A DNA stretch of 64,000 nt. Origin: DASVHS01 sp035468985. GTDB taxonomy: Bacteria; Acidobacteriota; Thermoanaerobaculia; Gp7-AA8. The position numbers were made by a program, and so were the translations under genes. Positions 51,749 to 59,977 of the stretch are shown here, one piece after another. The stretch spans positions 1-64,000 of the forward strand of contig DATISF010000043.1 in NCBI GenBank assembly GCA_035468985.1, read 5' to 3'. Positions within the stretch are counted from its first letter, which is position 1. The number at the start of each line of letters is the position of its first letter. Under the pieces are notes generated by a model that had not been told where the DNA came from, made no database searches, and saw nothing but the letters and a program-made list of their open reading frames with translations.

Positions 51749-51835
51749 TTACTGCTTTCGTGCCTCGTCGGCCTTGTTGCGGATCCAGGTTCCGAGGATC
51801 ACGGCGGCAAGCAGGATGAGGACGATCCAGAGCAT
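51749..51835 (-). CDS. 28-residue single-pass membrane peptide
   Basis: ATG at 51835, stop at 51749. The peptide is one hydrophobic helix (LWIVLILLAAVILGTWI) followed by a charged tail (RNKADEARKQ), as in small bacterial membrane proteins that regulate larger partners. Its ATG overlaps the stop of the upstream membrane-protein gene (TGATG), so it should be translated by coupling. That coupling and the clean amphipathic layout are the evidence that it is real. Likely topology: N-terminus out, charged C-terminus in the cytosol. Function unknown; its neighbour is the obvious partner. Confidence 0.6.
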   Translation of the reverse strand: MLWIVLILLAAVILGTWIRNKADEARKQ

Positions 51836-52299
51836 CAGAGTTCCCTCTGCCTTCGCGCCAGGCGTTGCAGGAAATCGGAAGCGATGCCGCCGCTCGTCCG
51901 CCGCAGCGTGAGGAAATAGACGGCGATGGCGACGATCCCGCCCATCCATGCCAGCGTTCCGAGCTCCTGCTGGTGCGGGAAAAACGGCCAGATCATGAAC
52001 ATCAGGGCGCCAATGACGCCGACGATGAGCATGGCCACGCGCTGCGCCTTCGGCGCATCGACTTCACGATCGCAGCTCAGACGAACCGTGGCTTGATCGG
52101 TCTCCGCCGCCGACCACGAGACCGTGCATTCGACCGAACCGGCCGTGGCCACTCCCCTGCGCAACGGCAGGATGAACCTCCGCTCGAACGCCCGCGATTC
52201 CTTGATCTCGCCGCCGTAAAGGTCGACGAGCTCGCCGATCGTCTCCTCGATGCCCTTCGCCGGAATCCGATCCTCGGTGAACTCCACCGGTTCAGCCAT
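51835..52299 (-). CDS. Membrane protein of unknown function
   Basis: A 154-residue protein. A soluble N-terminal half (residues 1-95: FTEDRIPAKGIEETIGELVDLYGGEI, then charged beta strands and SCDREVDAPKAQR) is followed by two transmembrane helices (about 95-112 and 121-137). A basic C-terminal tail follows (LRRTSGGIASDFLQRLARRQREL). The ATG at 52299 has AGGAG upstream and overlaps the 3' end of the M61 peptidase gene by 8 bases, so the three minus-strand genes (peptidase, this, 28-residue peptide) form one transcript. I do not recognise the family. Confidence 0.75.
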   Translation of the reverse strand: MAEPVEFTEDRIPAKGIEETIGELVDLYGGEIKESRAFERRFILPLRRGVATAGSVECTVSWSAAETDQATVRLSCDREVDAPKAQRVAMLIVGVIGALMFMIWPFFPHQQELGTLAWMGGIVAIAVYFLTLRRTSGGIASDFLQRLARRQREL

Positions 52300-53983
52300 T
52301 CGTTCTCCTGAGCCAGCGAGCGCGCAGTGCGCTGTCGCCTGTGGTCCGCAACGCGATTTTGACACGCGGATCGGAAGATGCGGCCAGCGTCATCGTGCGA
52401 ATCACACCCCGGCGGGCGACCAGCATCTCCACCGGCGTGCCGGCATCGACCGATCGGAGCACCGTCGCCACGTCGCTGTCGGTGATGGTTCGCGTTCCGT
52501 CGATCGCCACGATTTCGTCGCCCGCGAGCAGGCCCGCGTTCATCGCCGCTCCGCCGCGCAGTGCGCTGACGACGGTGAGCCGGCCGTCGTCGCTCCGCAA
52601 GGTGGCACCGAGCGAGGGTTCCGTCTGCTGCGGTGACCATTCGATGCAGACGCCGGCGGTGCCGAGGAGCTCCTCGTACGGCAGCGGATCGGTCCCGTGC
52701 ACATAGCGGTCGAAAAAATCGCCGGCATCGCAGACCGAGGCGACGGCCCGCTCGAAACCCGCTTCGTCGAGCGGTTTTCCAGCACGCCACAGGATGCGCA
52801 TGACGTCATCGAGCGACTTCGCGCCGCCGCTCTCGCGGAGAATCAAGAGATCGAGCAATGCCGAGACGATCTCACCCTTGTTGTAGAACGAGATCAGCGC
52901 GTTCGGCCTGTCGTGCACGCTGCTTTGCAGCCACGAGTCGAAGCTGGCCTGCGATAGCGACAGATGTTCGCGTCCCGGCTGATTCTCCAGCGTCTCGATC
53001 TCGGTCGCCAGATGCTTGAGATAGCGCATCTCGTCCCACAGGCCGGCGCAGGCGAGCGTCAAGTCGCCGTAGTACGACGTCAGGCCTTCCATGACCCACA
53101 GCAGCCGGGTGAGCGTCTCCTGCGAATAGTCGTACGGCGCGAATGCGGAGGGAAGAATCCGCTTGACGTTCCACAGATGAAAGAACTCGTGCGAGCAGAT
53201 GGACAGGAAGTGGTCGTAGCCGGTGTCTCCCTTCCTGGTACCGAGGAGGTCGGAGCGCTTGGCGACAATGGAGCAGGAGGCCTCGTGCTCCACGCCGTGC
53301 CATTGGTCGCCGATGTGAATCAGAAACCGATACTCGCGAAGCGGAAGGCCGCCGAACAACGCAGCCTGAGTGCGCACGATGGCGCGAATCGGATCGATGT
53401 ATTGCTCGGTGTCGATCCGTTCGTCATTCACGAAGATCAGATGGATCATCGCTTCGCCTTCGCTGAACGAATGTCGGGTCAGCGAGGGCGCGGCGATGAC
53501 CGGTGAGTCGACGAGGTGGTCGTAGTCGCGAGCCAGAAACGTGTTCTCGTCTTCGCGCCGGAGCTGGGTCTCGATGCGCCACTCCGCCGGGGCGCCGACG
53601 CTCAGGCGAGCGTTCTCGCCGCGCAGCCCCTCCACCATCATGAAGAGATTCGAGCCGTTGAAATACGCCTCCTTCTCGTCGAGGAAACTCGACCCGGCAT
53701 CGAGCACGCCCGCGTAGTAGCGATAGCGAACGTTGACGTCCTCCCCCGCTCTGGCGTCCACGCGCCAGGAAGACTTCCCATCCTTCCACATCTCTCGCCG
53801 CTCGCCGCCGCGGTCCGCGGCACTCCACCGGGTGACGTTCGCGGCGTAGTTCTGAATCAAATAACGCCCCGGTCTCCACGCCGGCAGGAGAAGGCGGGGC
53901 TCATCCGATGCTGCCGTGAACGAGATGGAGATATCGAATTGGCGTTCGGTTGGCTGCTGCCACGAGATCGTGTACGCGATCAT
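52292..53983 (-). CDS. M61-family metallopeptidase with PDZ domain
   Basis: A 563-residue peptidase. The N-terminal Ig-like domain (about 1-165) carries LLLPAWRPGRYLIQNYA, typical of M61 glycyl aminopeptidases. The zinc site HEFFH is at 265-269 (SHEFFHLWNVKRI), with third ligand Glu about 299 (WVMEGLTSYY). A C-terminal PDZ domain lies at about 460-545 (GAAMNAGLLAGDEIVAIDG). It is predicted to cleave N-terminal Gly/Ala from peptides. No signal peptide is visible at this start, so it may be cytosolic. It is divergent from the kinase gene at 54030. Confidence 0.9.
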   Translation of the reverse strand: MIAYTISWQQPTERQFDISISFTAASDEPRLLLPAWRPGRYLIQNYAANVTRWSAADRGGERREMWKDGKSSWRVDARAGEDVNVRYRYYAGVLDAGSSFLDEKEAYFNGSNLFMMVEGLRGENARLSVGAPAEWRIETQLRREDENTFLARDYDHLVDSPVIAAPSLTRHSFSEGEAMIHLIFVNDERIDTEQYIDPIRAIVRTQAALFGGLPLREYRFLIHIGDQWHGVEHEASCSIVAKRSDLLGTRKGDTGYDHFLSICSHEFFHLWNVKRILPSAFAPYDYSQETLTRLLWVMEGLTSYYGDLTLACAGLWDEMRYLKHLATEIETLENQPGREHLSLSQASFDSWLQSSVHDRPNALISFYNKGEIVSALLDLLILRESGGAKSLDDVMRILWRAGKPLDEAGFERAVASVCDAGDFFDRYVHGTDPLPYEELLGTAGVCIEWSPQQTEPSLGATLRSDDGRLTVVSALRGGAAMNAGLLAGDEIVAIDGTRTITDSDVATVLRSVDAGTPVEMLVARRGVIRTMTLAASSDPRVKIALRTTGDSALRARWLRRTNG

Positions 53984-54029
53984 TCAGAGGTCGAGGATCT
54001 TATACTTCGAGCGGGGCACGTCCCTCTGA

Positions 54030-56471
54030 ATGACCGACATCCCGGAATTCATCGATCGTTTCCAAGTCACTCGCATCCTCGGTAAGGGAGGCATGGGAAC
54101 CGTCTACCTGGCCCGCGACGAGCGGCTGGGACGGTCCGTGGCCATCAAGCTCCTCAACACCGACGAGGGACTCAGCGAAGAAACGCGCATCCGCTTTCTG
54201 CGCGAGTCGCGGACCGCGGCGTCGATCCGCCAGCAGAACGTCGCCACGATTTACGAGGTCGGCGAGACCGGCGGCCAGCCGTTCATCGTCATGGAGTACT
54301 GCGAGGGAGAGACGCTTGCGCAGCGCCTCCGCCGCAGGCCGCTCGAGGCCGGCGAGTTCCTCAACATCGCCCGCCAGATTGCCGCGGGCTTGGCGGCCGC
54401 TCACGAAGCGGGCGTGATCCATCGCGACATCAAGACCGCCAACATCATCATCGAGCCGAACGGCCTCGTGAAGATTCTCGATTTCGGCCTCGCCAAACTG
54501 CTGCAGCGCGAGATGGGGCGCGAGAAGCCCTCGTTCGCGTCGACCAGCGGACAGTTCTTCGGAACGCTGCACTTCCTCTCACCCGAGCAGGCCCGGGGCG
54601 GAGCCGCCGACGAGCGCAGCGATCTCTTCTCCGTCGGCGTCGTCCTCTATCAGATGGCTTCGGGACAACTGCCGTTCAACGGCGACGGGCCACTGCTCGT
54701 GCTGGAGAAGATCCGGGACGCCGAGCCCGAGCCGTTCGTTCCGCTCGACTCGGCGTTCCCAACTGCAGCCGCGAGGATCATCAGCAAGCTTCTGCAGAAG
54801 AGTCCGGCCGACCGCTATCAGAACGCGCGCGAACTGCTGCACGACCTCGAGGCGATCGACATGCCGGGGCGCCTGAGCTCGCAGCACACGCGGTCGATGC
54901 TCGGCCGCACCGTTCACCGGCGAGCCGGCTTGCGGGCCACGATCGCCGCCGCGGCGTTGCTCGTCGTCGGCACCGTGGCCTACCTCGTTCATCGCTACCA
55001 GCCGGCGCCGGCGCCGCAACAACCCGCCGCGCCGAACACGCCGATCCGCTCCATGGCCGTACTGCCTCTGGACAACATCGCCAACAACACACGCGACGAA
55101 TTTCTGTCCGTCGGCCTGGCCGACGCTCTGGTCACGAAACTCCAGGGCATCCAGTCATTGCAGGTTCGTCCGACGTCGGCGGTGCTGGAGTTCCGCAGCA
55201 AGAAGGTCGATCCGAAGAGCGCCAGGGAAAAGCTGCAGGTCGACGGAATTCTCGAGGGCCACTTCCTCGCCGCGGGCGATCTCGTGCGCGTCAATCTTCA
55301 GCTCACCGACACGCGCACCGGCTACAACGTCTGGGCGGACACGATCGACGGCAAGCGCGACAACCTGCTCAAGCTCATCGACGATGTTTCGGCGCGGACC
55401 GTCGCCGGCCTCAATCAGCGCCTCGCCCTCGGCACGCTGCAGGTGCGGCCGCATTCCGAAGCCCGGTCGTCGAATCCGCAGGCGTTCGAGCAGTATCTGA
55501 AGGCGCGGGCGCTCACCGGAAGCCTCGTCCCGAAGGACTACAACGCCCAGATCACGGCGCTGCGGAAAGCGATCCAGCTCGACCCGAACTTCGCCGCCGC
55601 CTACGCGGACCTCGCCATCGCCATCTCTCTGGGGATCGCCCGCGATCTGGAGCGGCAGGACGCTCTGGAAAAAGCGGAGTTCTACGCGCGCCAGGCCGTG
55701 CGGCTCGATCCCGATCTGCCGCAGGCGCATCTCGCGCTGGGGCGCGTGTTCGTCCGCTATCCCGATCGCTTCCGCGAGTCCGTTCGTGAAGTCCTTGCCT
55801 CGCTCCGGCTCAATCCGAGCGACACGCACGCGCTGAACTCACTGGCCACGTATTTCGTTTCCGCCGGCGACATGCAGAAGTTGCAATGCATCAGCGACCG
55901 GATCGTACTGCTCGATCCGTCATCGAACGAGGCGAAGATCCGAGGCTACTGGTACATCAACGCCGTCGATCCCGAAGGCGCGTTGCAGAACTCGAAGTAC
56001 GCGCTGGCCTCGAAGGACACGGAGCTGGCCGGCCACGACATCCGCGGCGTCGCCTTCGTTCTGCAGGGCAATGTCGTCGGGGCTGAACAGGAAGCGAATG
56101 CCCTTTCGACGCTCTTCCCGAAGCACTACCTCGGAAAGAGTCTGCGGGCGATGATCGCGGCGGCAAAGGGCGACCGCACCGCATCGGAAGCGGCGATCCG
56201 CTCGTTCGAAGAGGAAGCAAACCGCAACCACTGGGCGGCGATCCGCGTGGCGCTGTGCTACGCGAAGCTCGGCGATCAGCAGCAGGCGGTCGCCTGGACG
56301 AAGCGTTCGTTCGAGCTCGGCCATCACAGCTGGTACGAACTGATCAAGCATCCGTGGTTCGTGCCGCTGCAGAGCAACAAGGACTTCCAGCAACTGGTGG
56401 CGAAGGTGAAGGCGGATATTGACGACGTGCAGGACGACGTGACGGGCGTGTATCAGTTGATCTGTAAGTGA
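54030..56471 (+). CDS. Ser/Thr protein kinase with TolB-like and TPR domains
   Basis: An 813-residue protein. The N-terminal PknB-type kinase has GKGGMG, K40, HRDIKTAN (D133) and DFG (D151), with FGTLHFLSPEQARG as activation end. A juxtamembrane linker leads to one TM helix at about 303-320. A periplasmic TolB/FlgO-like domain follows (about 340-450: SMAVLPLDNI ... GLADALVTKL). TPR repeats run from about 465 to 800 (AFEQYLKARAL ... DPNFAAAYADLAIA). This architecture is common in Acidobacteriota. The outer TPR part could bind peptides or cell-wall fragments and signal inward. A TATACT hexamer lies at 54001. Confidence 0.92.
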   Translation: MTDIPEFIDRFQVTRILGKGGMGTVYLARDERLGRSVAIKLLNTDEGLSEETRIRFLRESRTAASIRQQNVATIYEVGETGGQPFIVMEYCEGETLAQRLRRRPLEAGEFLNIARQIAAGLAAAHEAGVIHRDIKTANIIIEPNGLVKILDFGLAKLLQREMGREKPSFASTSGQFFGTLHFLSPEQARGGAADERSDLFSVGVVLYQMASGQLPFNGDGPLLVLEKIRDAEPEPFVPLDSAFPTAAARIISKLLQKSPADRYQNARELLHDLEAIDMPGRLSSQHTRSMLGRTVHRRAGLRATIAAAALLVVGTVAYLVHRYQPAPAPQQPAAPNTPIRSMAVLPLDNIANNTRDEFLSVGLADALVTKLQGIQSLQVRPTSAVLEFRSKKVDPKSAREKLQVDGILEGHFLAAGDLVRVNLQLTDTRTGYNVWADTIDGKRDNLLKLIDDVSARTVAGLNQRLALGTLQVRPHSEARSSNPQAFEQYLKARALTGSLVPKDYNAQITALRKAIQLDPNFAAAYADLAIAISLGIARDLERQDALEKAEFYARQAVRLDPDLPQAHLALGRVFVRYPDRFRESVREVLASLRLNPSDTHALNSLATYFVSAGDMQKLQCISDRIVLLDPSSNEAKIRGYWYINAVDPEGALQNSKYALASKDTELAGHDIRGVAFVLQGNVVGAEQEANALSTLFPKHYLGKSLRAMIAAAKGDRTASEAAIRSFEEEANRNHWAAIRVALCYAKLGDQQQAVAWTKRSFELGHHSWYELIKHPWFVPLQSNKDFQQLVAKVKADIDDVQDDVTGVYQLICK

Positions 56472-56480
56472 CGGCGAAGC

Positions 56481-56572
56481 CGTCATCCTGAGCCGCGCAG
56501 ACGGCGAAGGATCCGGGCGCCGGAAACGGCTCCCACCCCCCAGATCCTTTCGCGCTCTGCGGCGCTCAGGAC
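56481..56572. repeat. Dispersed palindrome, copy 3
   Basis: CGTCATCCTGAGCCGCGCAGACGGCGAAGGAT at the left (in two blocks) is mirrored by AGATCCTTTCGCGCTCTGCGGCGCTCAGGACG at the right. It fills the space between the convergent kinase (stop at 56471) and nadA genes. The right arm contains the nadA stop codon (56566-56568), so the element reaches into the coding region. Confidence 0.75.
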
Positions 56573-57555
56573 GCGGTCGCCTCGAACATCCTCTGCAACG
56601 CCTTCTCCGCCGGCACGCGGATCTCTTCCGGCACCTCGATCTCGTAGCGCATGAATTTCAACGAGTCGCGCACGTCCTCGAGGCGCGTCACCTTCATGAA
56701 CGTGCAGAGCTTGCATCCTTTGACGAACACTTTCTCAGGCACTTCCATCGCCAGGCGATCCGACAAGCCGCATTCCGTGACGACCAGAAAGCGCTTCGCT
56801 GGACGCTCCTTCGCGTAGCGCACCATTCCCGACGTGGAAAGCACGGCATCGGCGAGGCTGGCCACATCGGGCCGGCATTCGGGATGAACGAGGATCTCCA
56901 GATCGGGATCGGCCTTGCGAATGCGATTGATCTCCTCCGGCGTGATCTGCTGATGCACGTAGCAGTAGCCGTCCCAGGGAATGATGTTCTTCTCCTTCAC
57001 CTGCTCGGCGACGTGATTGGCCAGATTGCGGTCGGGAACGAAGAGGATGTTCTTGTTCGGAAGCGTGCGCACGACCTTCGCCGCATTGCCCGAGGTCACG
57101 ATGACGTCGGAGAGCGCCTTCACCGCCGCCGTTGTGTTGACGTAGCTGACCACGGCCAGATCGGGAAAGTCCTTCCGCAACTCCTCGATGCGCGCGGCCA
57201 GGTCTTCGGCCGGAGCAGAATCGGCCAACTGACATCCGGCGAGGAGATTCGGCAGAAGCACGGTACGCGACGGATTGACGATCTTCGCCGTCTCGGCCAT
57301 GAAATGGACGCCACAGAAGTCGATGACATCGGCGTCCTTGACCTTCGACGCCATCAGAGCCAGCTCCAGAGAGTCGCCGACGAAATCGGCGACCTTCAGG
57401 ATCTCGGGCCGATAGTAGTTGTGAGCGACGATGACCGCGTTCCGCTCTTTCTTGAGCGCGCGAATCTCCTCGTGCAGCTCCTCGAACTCGCGGACGTCTT
57501 CCTTTGTGTACTCGTAGGTTGCGACCCGGCTCAGCTCTTCGAACAGCGTCGACAT
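56566..57555 (-). CDS. nadA: Quinolinate synthase
   Basis: A 329-residue 4Fe-4S enzyme that condenses iminoaspartate and dihydroxyacetone phosphate to quinolinate in NAD synthesis. VIVAHNYYRPEILKVADFVGDS, in parts, and DFCGVHFMAETAKI are diagnostic. Candidate cluster cysteines are in LLAGCQLAD (about 108), WDGYCYVHQQ and KGCKLCTFM. HPECRPDV carries substrate-binding residues. No nadB or nadC is adjacent. It lies 36 bases downstream of the Smr gene. Its last three codons and stop lie in the palindrome at 56481-56572. Confidence 0.95.
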   Translation of the reverse strand: MSTLFEELSRVATYEYTKEDVREFEELHEEIRALKKERNAVIVAHNYYRPEILKVADFVGDSLELALMASKVKDADVIDFCGVHFMAETAKIVNPSRTVLLPNLLAGCQLADSAPAEDLAARIEELRKDFPDLAVVSYVNTTAAVKALSDVIVTSGNAAKVVRTLPNKNILFVPDRNLANHVAEQVKEKNIIPWDGYCYVHQQITPEEINRIRKADPDLEILVHPECRPDVASLADAVLSTSGMVRYAKERPAKRFLVVTECGLSDRLAMEVPEKVFVKGCKLCTFMKVTRLEDVRDSLKFMRYEIEVPEEIRVPAEKALQRMFEATAS

Positions 57556-57591
57556 GTCGGCTTCAACCGCAGCGAGATCGGCGGCATTTCG

Positions 57592-57873
57592 TCACGGGTC
57601 CGCCGGCCGGAGAAGGATCACTGTCGCGCCCCAACCGCCGCCGGACGGGTCGGCATCTTGAAAATCCTCGACCCATTCGAGCGACTGCAGCAGCGCGCGG
57701 ATGATCTCCCGCTGCACGCCGATCCCGCGCCCGTGGATCAGCCGCACCTGGCGAAATCCGCGCGCCCGCGCCTCCGTCAGATAGTCGAGCGCGACACCCC
57801 GAACCTCCGCAGCCCGAAAGGGATGCAGGTCGAGGACATCTTCGATCGGGATCTCGTGGGCGTCGTCGTCCAA
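57592..57873 (-). CDS. Smr-domain protein
   Basis: A 93-residue stand-alone Smr domain. DVLDLHPFRAAEVRG gives the D-x-H motif and VRLIHGRGIGVQREIIRALL gives the H-G-x-G loop. The domain matches the C-terminus of MutS2 at 32075-34423 in pattern. Smr domains are DNA/RNA nicking nucleases or nucleic-acid-binding modules, and some cleave mRNA on stalled ribosomes. The start ATG at 57873 is 49 bases from the divergent GTPase gene. Probably transcribed with nadA. Confidence 0.85.
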   Translation of the reverse strand: MDDDAHEIPIEDVLDLHPFRAAEVRGVALDYLTEARARGFRQVRLIHGRGIGVQREIIRALLQSLEWVEDFQDADPSGGGWGATVILLRPADP

Positions 57874-57922
57874 GGCGCCGGATTATGCGATACTCTCGCG
57901 TTAACTCGACGGCGAGGCATTT

Positions 57923-59053
57923 ATGGTCCTCTTCAATCACGCGACACGCGAGATGACGGCGAAGATCGTCTATTACGGTCCCGGGCTCTGCGGGAAGACG
58001 ACGAATCTCATGGTCATCTTCGACAAGCTCGACCCGAAGTCCAAGGGGAAGATGCTGTCGCTGGCTACCAAAACCGACCGCACACTCTTCTTCGACCTGC
58101 TGCCGGTCGATATCGGCAAGGTCGGCAATTTCAACCTCAAGATCCAGCTCTACACCGTCCCAGGACAGGTCTTCTACAACGAGACGCGCAAGCTCGTTCT
58201 CAAAGGCGCTGACGCGATCGTTTTCGTCGCGGACTCGCAGAGGTCCATGGTCGACTCGAACAAGGAGAGCTTCAAGAATCTCCTCGAGAACATGAACGAG
58301 AACCAGATCGACCCCGAGGACACGCCGATCCTGATCCAGTACAACAAACGCGACATCCCCGGCGTGCCGCCCGTCGACGAGCTTGAAGAGCTGGTCGGCC
58401 TCGAAGGCTATCCGCACACCGAGGCCTCGGCTCTCAAGGGCGACGGAGTCATGGAGACGTTCAAGACGGTCTCCAAGATGACGGCCAAGCACCTCTTCAA
58501 TCGGCTCAAGGGAAAGAGCGAACCGATCGACCGGAAGAAGGCCGCCGCCACGGCGAAGGCCGAGAAGAAGAGCGGCAAGGCGAAGGCCGCGCCCGCACCG
58601 GAACCACCTCCGTTCGAGGAGGCGCCGCCGTTGACATCGTTCCCTGACACGGTCCCGTTCCCCGAGGCCAGCGAGAATCCGCCTGACGCGGGATACGAGA
58701 AGATGGAAGAGGTCTCACTCGAACAACTTCTGCAGGAAGGGCGCGAGCGGCCTGCGACATTTGCCGGGAACATCGCCGTCCCGATCGAGGTCGAAGACGT
58801 CGAAGAGCTCGGAGCCGAGGAAATGGTCGACGAGCCTGTTGCGGTGGCAGTGATGGACGAGCCGCAGCCGTCGAAAAAGAAGGCTTCTGCCGCCGCTGCA
58901 CCGGCTGGACGGGGTCAGGCCGGCCTCGAAGCGCAGGTCCGCGATCTCGAGCAGCAGATCGAAACGCTCAAGTCGAAGCACCGCGACGAGCTCGAAGCGA
59001 TCCTTCGCCAGCTCGGCGAGCTCACGGCACGCGTTCGCCAGCAGCTCGGCTGA
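57923..59053 (+). CDS. MglA-like small GTPase with C-terminal coiled-coil extension
   Basis: A 376-residue protein. Residues 1-195 are an MglA-type Ras-like GTPase: P-loop YYGPGLCGKTTN, switch II TVPGQVFYN, NKRD specificity motif and SALKGDGV. MglA marks the leading pole and drives gliding or pilus polarity in Myxococcus. After the GTPase come a Lys/Ala-rich segment (about 200-225), a Pro/acidic linker and a C-terminal coiled coil (about 330-376: LEAQVRDLEQQIETLKSKHRDEL in part). Typical MglA is about 195 residues, so half this protein is extra. No MglB/Roadblock gene is adjacent. Confidence 0.88.
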   Translation: MVLFNHATREMTAKIVYYGPGLCGKTTNLMVIFDKLDPKSKGKMLSLATKTDRTLFFDLLPVDIGKVGNFNLKIQLYTVPGQVFYNETRKLVLKGADAIVFVADSQRSMVDSNKESFKNLLENMNENQIDPEDTPILIQYNKRDIPGVPPVDELEELVGLEGYPHTEASALKGDGVMETFKTVSKMTAKHLFNRLKGKSEPIDRKKAAATAKAEKKSGKAKAAPAPEPPPFEEAPPLTSFPDTVPFPEASENPPDAGYEKMEEVSLEQLLQEGRERPATFAGNIAVPIEVEDVEELGAEEMVDEPVAVAVMDEPQPSKKKASAAAAPAGRGQAGLEAQVRDLEQQIETLKSKHRDELEAILRQLGELTARVRQQLG

Positions 59054-59097
59054 TGTACAATTTCCCGGCCCACAACTTATTCGGAGGAAAATCAACC

Positions 59098-59886
59098 ATG
59101 CGTCGTACTCTGCTGGCAGGTCTCTGTCTGGTCATTGCTCTGTCCGGCTGTAAAGCGAAAGAGCTCGCCGAAAAGGCGGCTATCTCCCGCGATCTCGATA
59201 AGCACGGCACGACCGATCTCATGAAGAAGGTCGCCGATGACAAATACACCCCGCCGGCGGACGGCAAGCTCACCGACGCCCAGGTCCAGATGTACCTGAA
59301 GGTCCGCGAGCACGAGAAGCAGATCGCGCAGGTCGCGAAACAGGAAGCGCAGCAGCACGCTGACGCCGCGAAGAAAGCCGGCGAGAAATCGATCTCCGGC
59401 ATGATGGAGAGCTTCAAGACGCTCGGATCGGTCGCCGACCTCGTCACCGCCGACATCCGCGCCGCCAAAGACCTCGGCTACAACACCCAGGAGTACCTCT
59501 GGGTGAAAGGCCAGATCATGGCCGTCAGCACCGCGGCGATGACCGAGAAGATGATGACCGCCGGCAACGCCGCGCTCGACAACATGTACGACCAGACGAA
59601 GAAGGCGTATGAGCAGGCCACCGACGAGACGCAGAAGAAAGCGCTCGGCGAGAGCCTGGCCGAATTCGACAAGCAGAAGAAGGATCGCCAGGCCGAGGCG
59701 GCGAAGAAGGACCCGGCGCTCGAGTACAACAAGCAGGTGGTCTCGAAGTACGAGAGCGCGCTCAATGCGTTCACGCAGGAGCTTGCGAAGTACGAAGACA
59801 AGCCGGGCGAGACCGAGAAGAAGATGCAGGATTGGCAGAAGGATATGGACAAGGCCGCGGCCGACGCCAAGAAAGGCCAGCAGTAG
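59098..59886 (+). CDS. Lys/Ala-rich lipoprotein
   Basis: A 262-residue protein with a lipoprotein signal: MRRTLLAGLCLVIALSGC, lipobox LSGC, cysteine at 18. The mature part is almost wholly charged helix (KELAEKAA, EHEKQIAQVAKQEAQQHADAAKK, AEFDKQKKDRQAEAAKK), suggesting a long coiled-coil stalk anchored to a membrane. GGAGGA precedes the ATG. It follows the GTPase gene by 44 bases and is probably co-transcribed with it. I do not recognise the family. Confidence 0.8.
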   Translation: MRRTLLAGLCLVIALSGCKAKELAEKAAISRDLDKHGTTDLMKKVADDKYTPPADGKLTDAQVQMYLKVREHEKQIAQVAKQEAQQHADAAKKAGEKSISGMMESFKTLGSVADLVTADIRAAKDLGYNTQEYLWVKGQIMAVSTAAMTEKMMTAGNAALDNMYDQTKKAYEQATDETQKKALGESLAEFDKQKKDRQAEAAKKDPALEYNKQVVSKYESALNAFTQELAKYEDKPGETEKKMQDWQKDMDKAAADAKKGQQ

Positions 59887-59893
59887 TTTCACT

Positions 59894-59971
59894 TCATCCT
59901 GAGCGGCGCAGACGGCGAAGGATCTCTGGCACGAGATCCTTCCGCCTCGCTTGACTCGGTGTCAGGATGAC
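59894..59971. repeat. Dispersed palindrome, copy 4 (shortest)
   Basis: TTCATCCTGAGCGGCGCAGACGGCGAAGGATCTC at the left (split by one mismatch block) is mirrored by GAGATCCTTCCGCCTCGC...GTCAGGATGA at the right. The loop is only a few bases, so it is the tightest hairpin of the family. It lies between the lipoprotein stop and the threonine synthase start (59978) and could end the upstream transcript. Confidence 0.75.
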
Positions 59972-59977
59972 GGCCGC

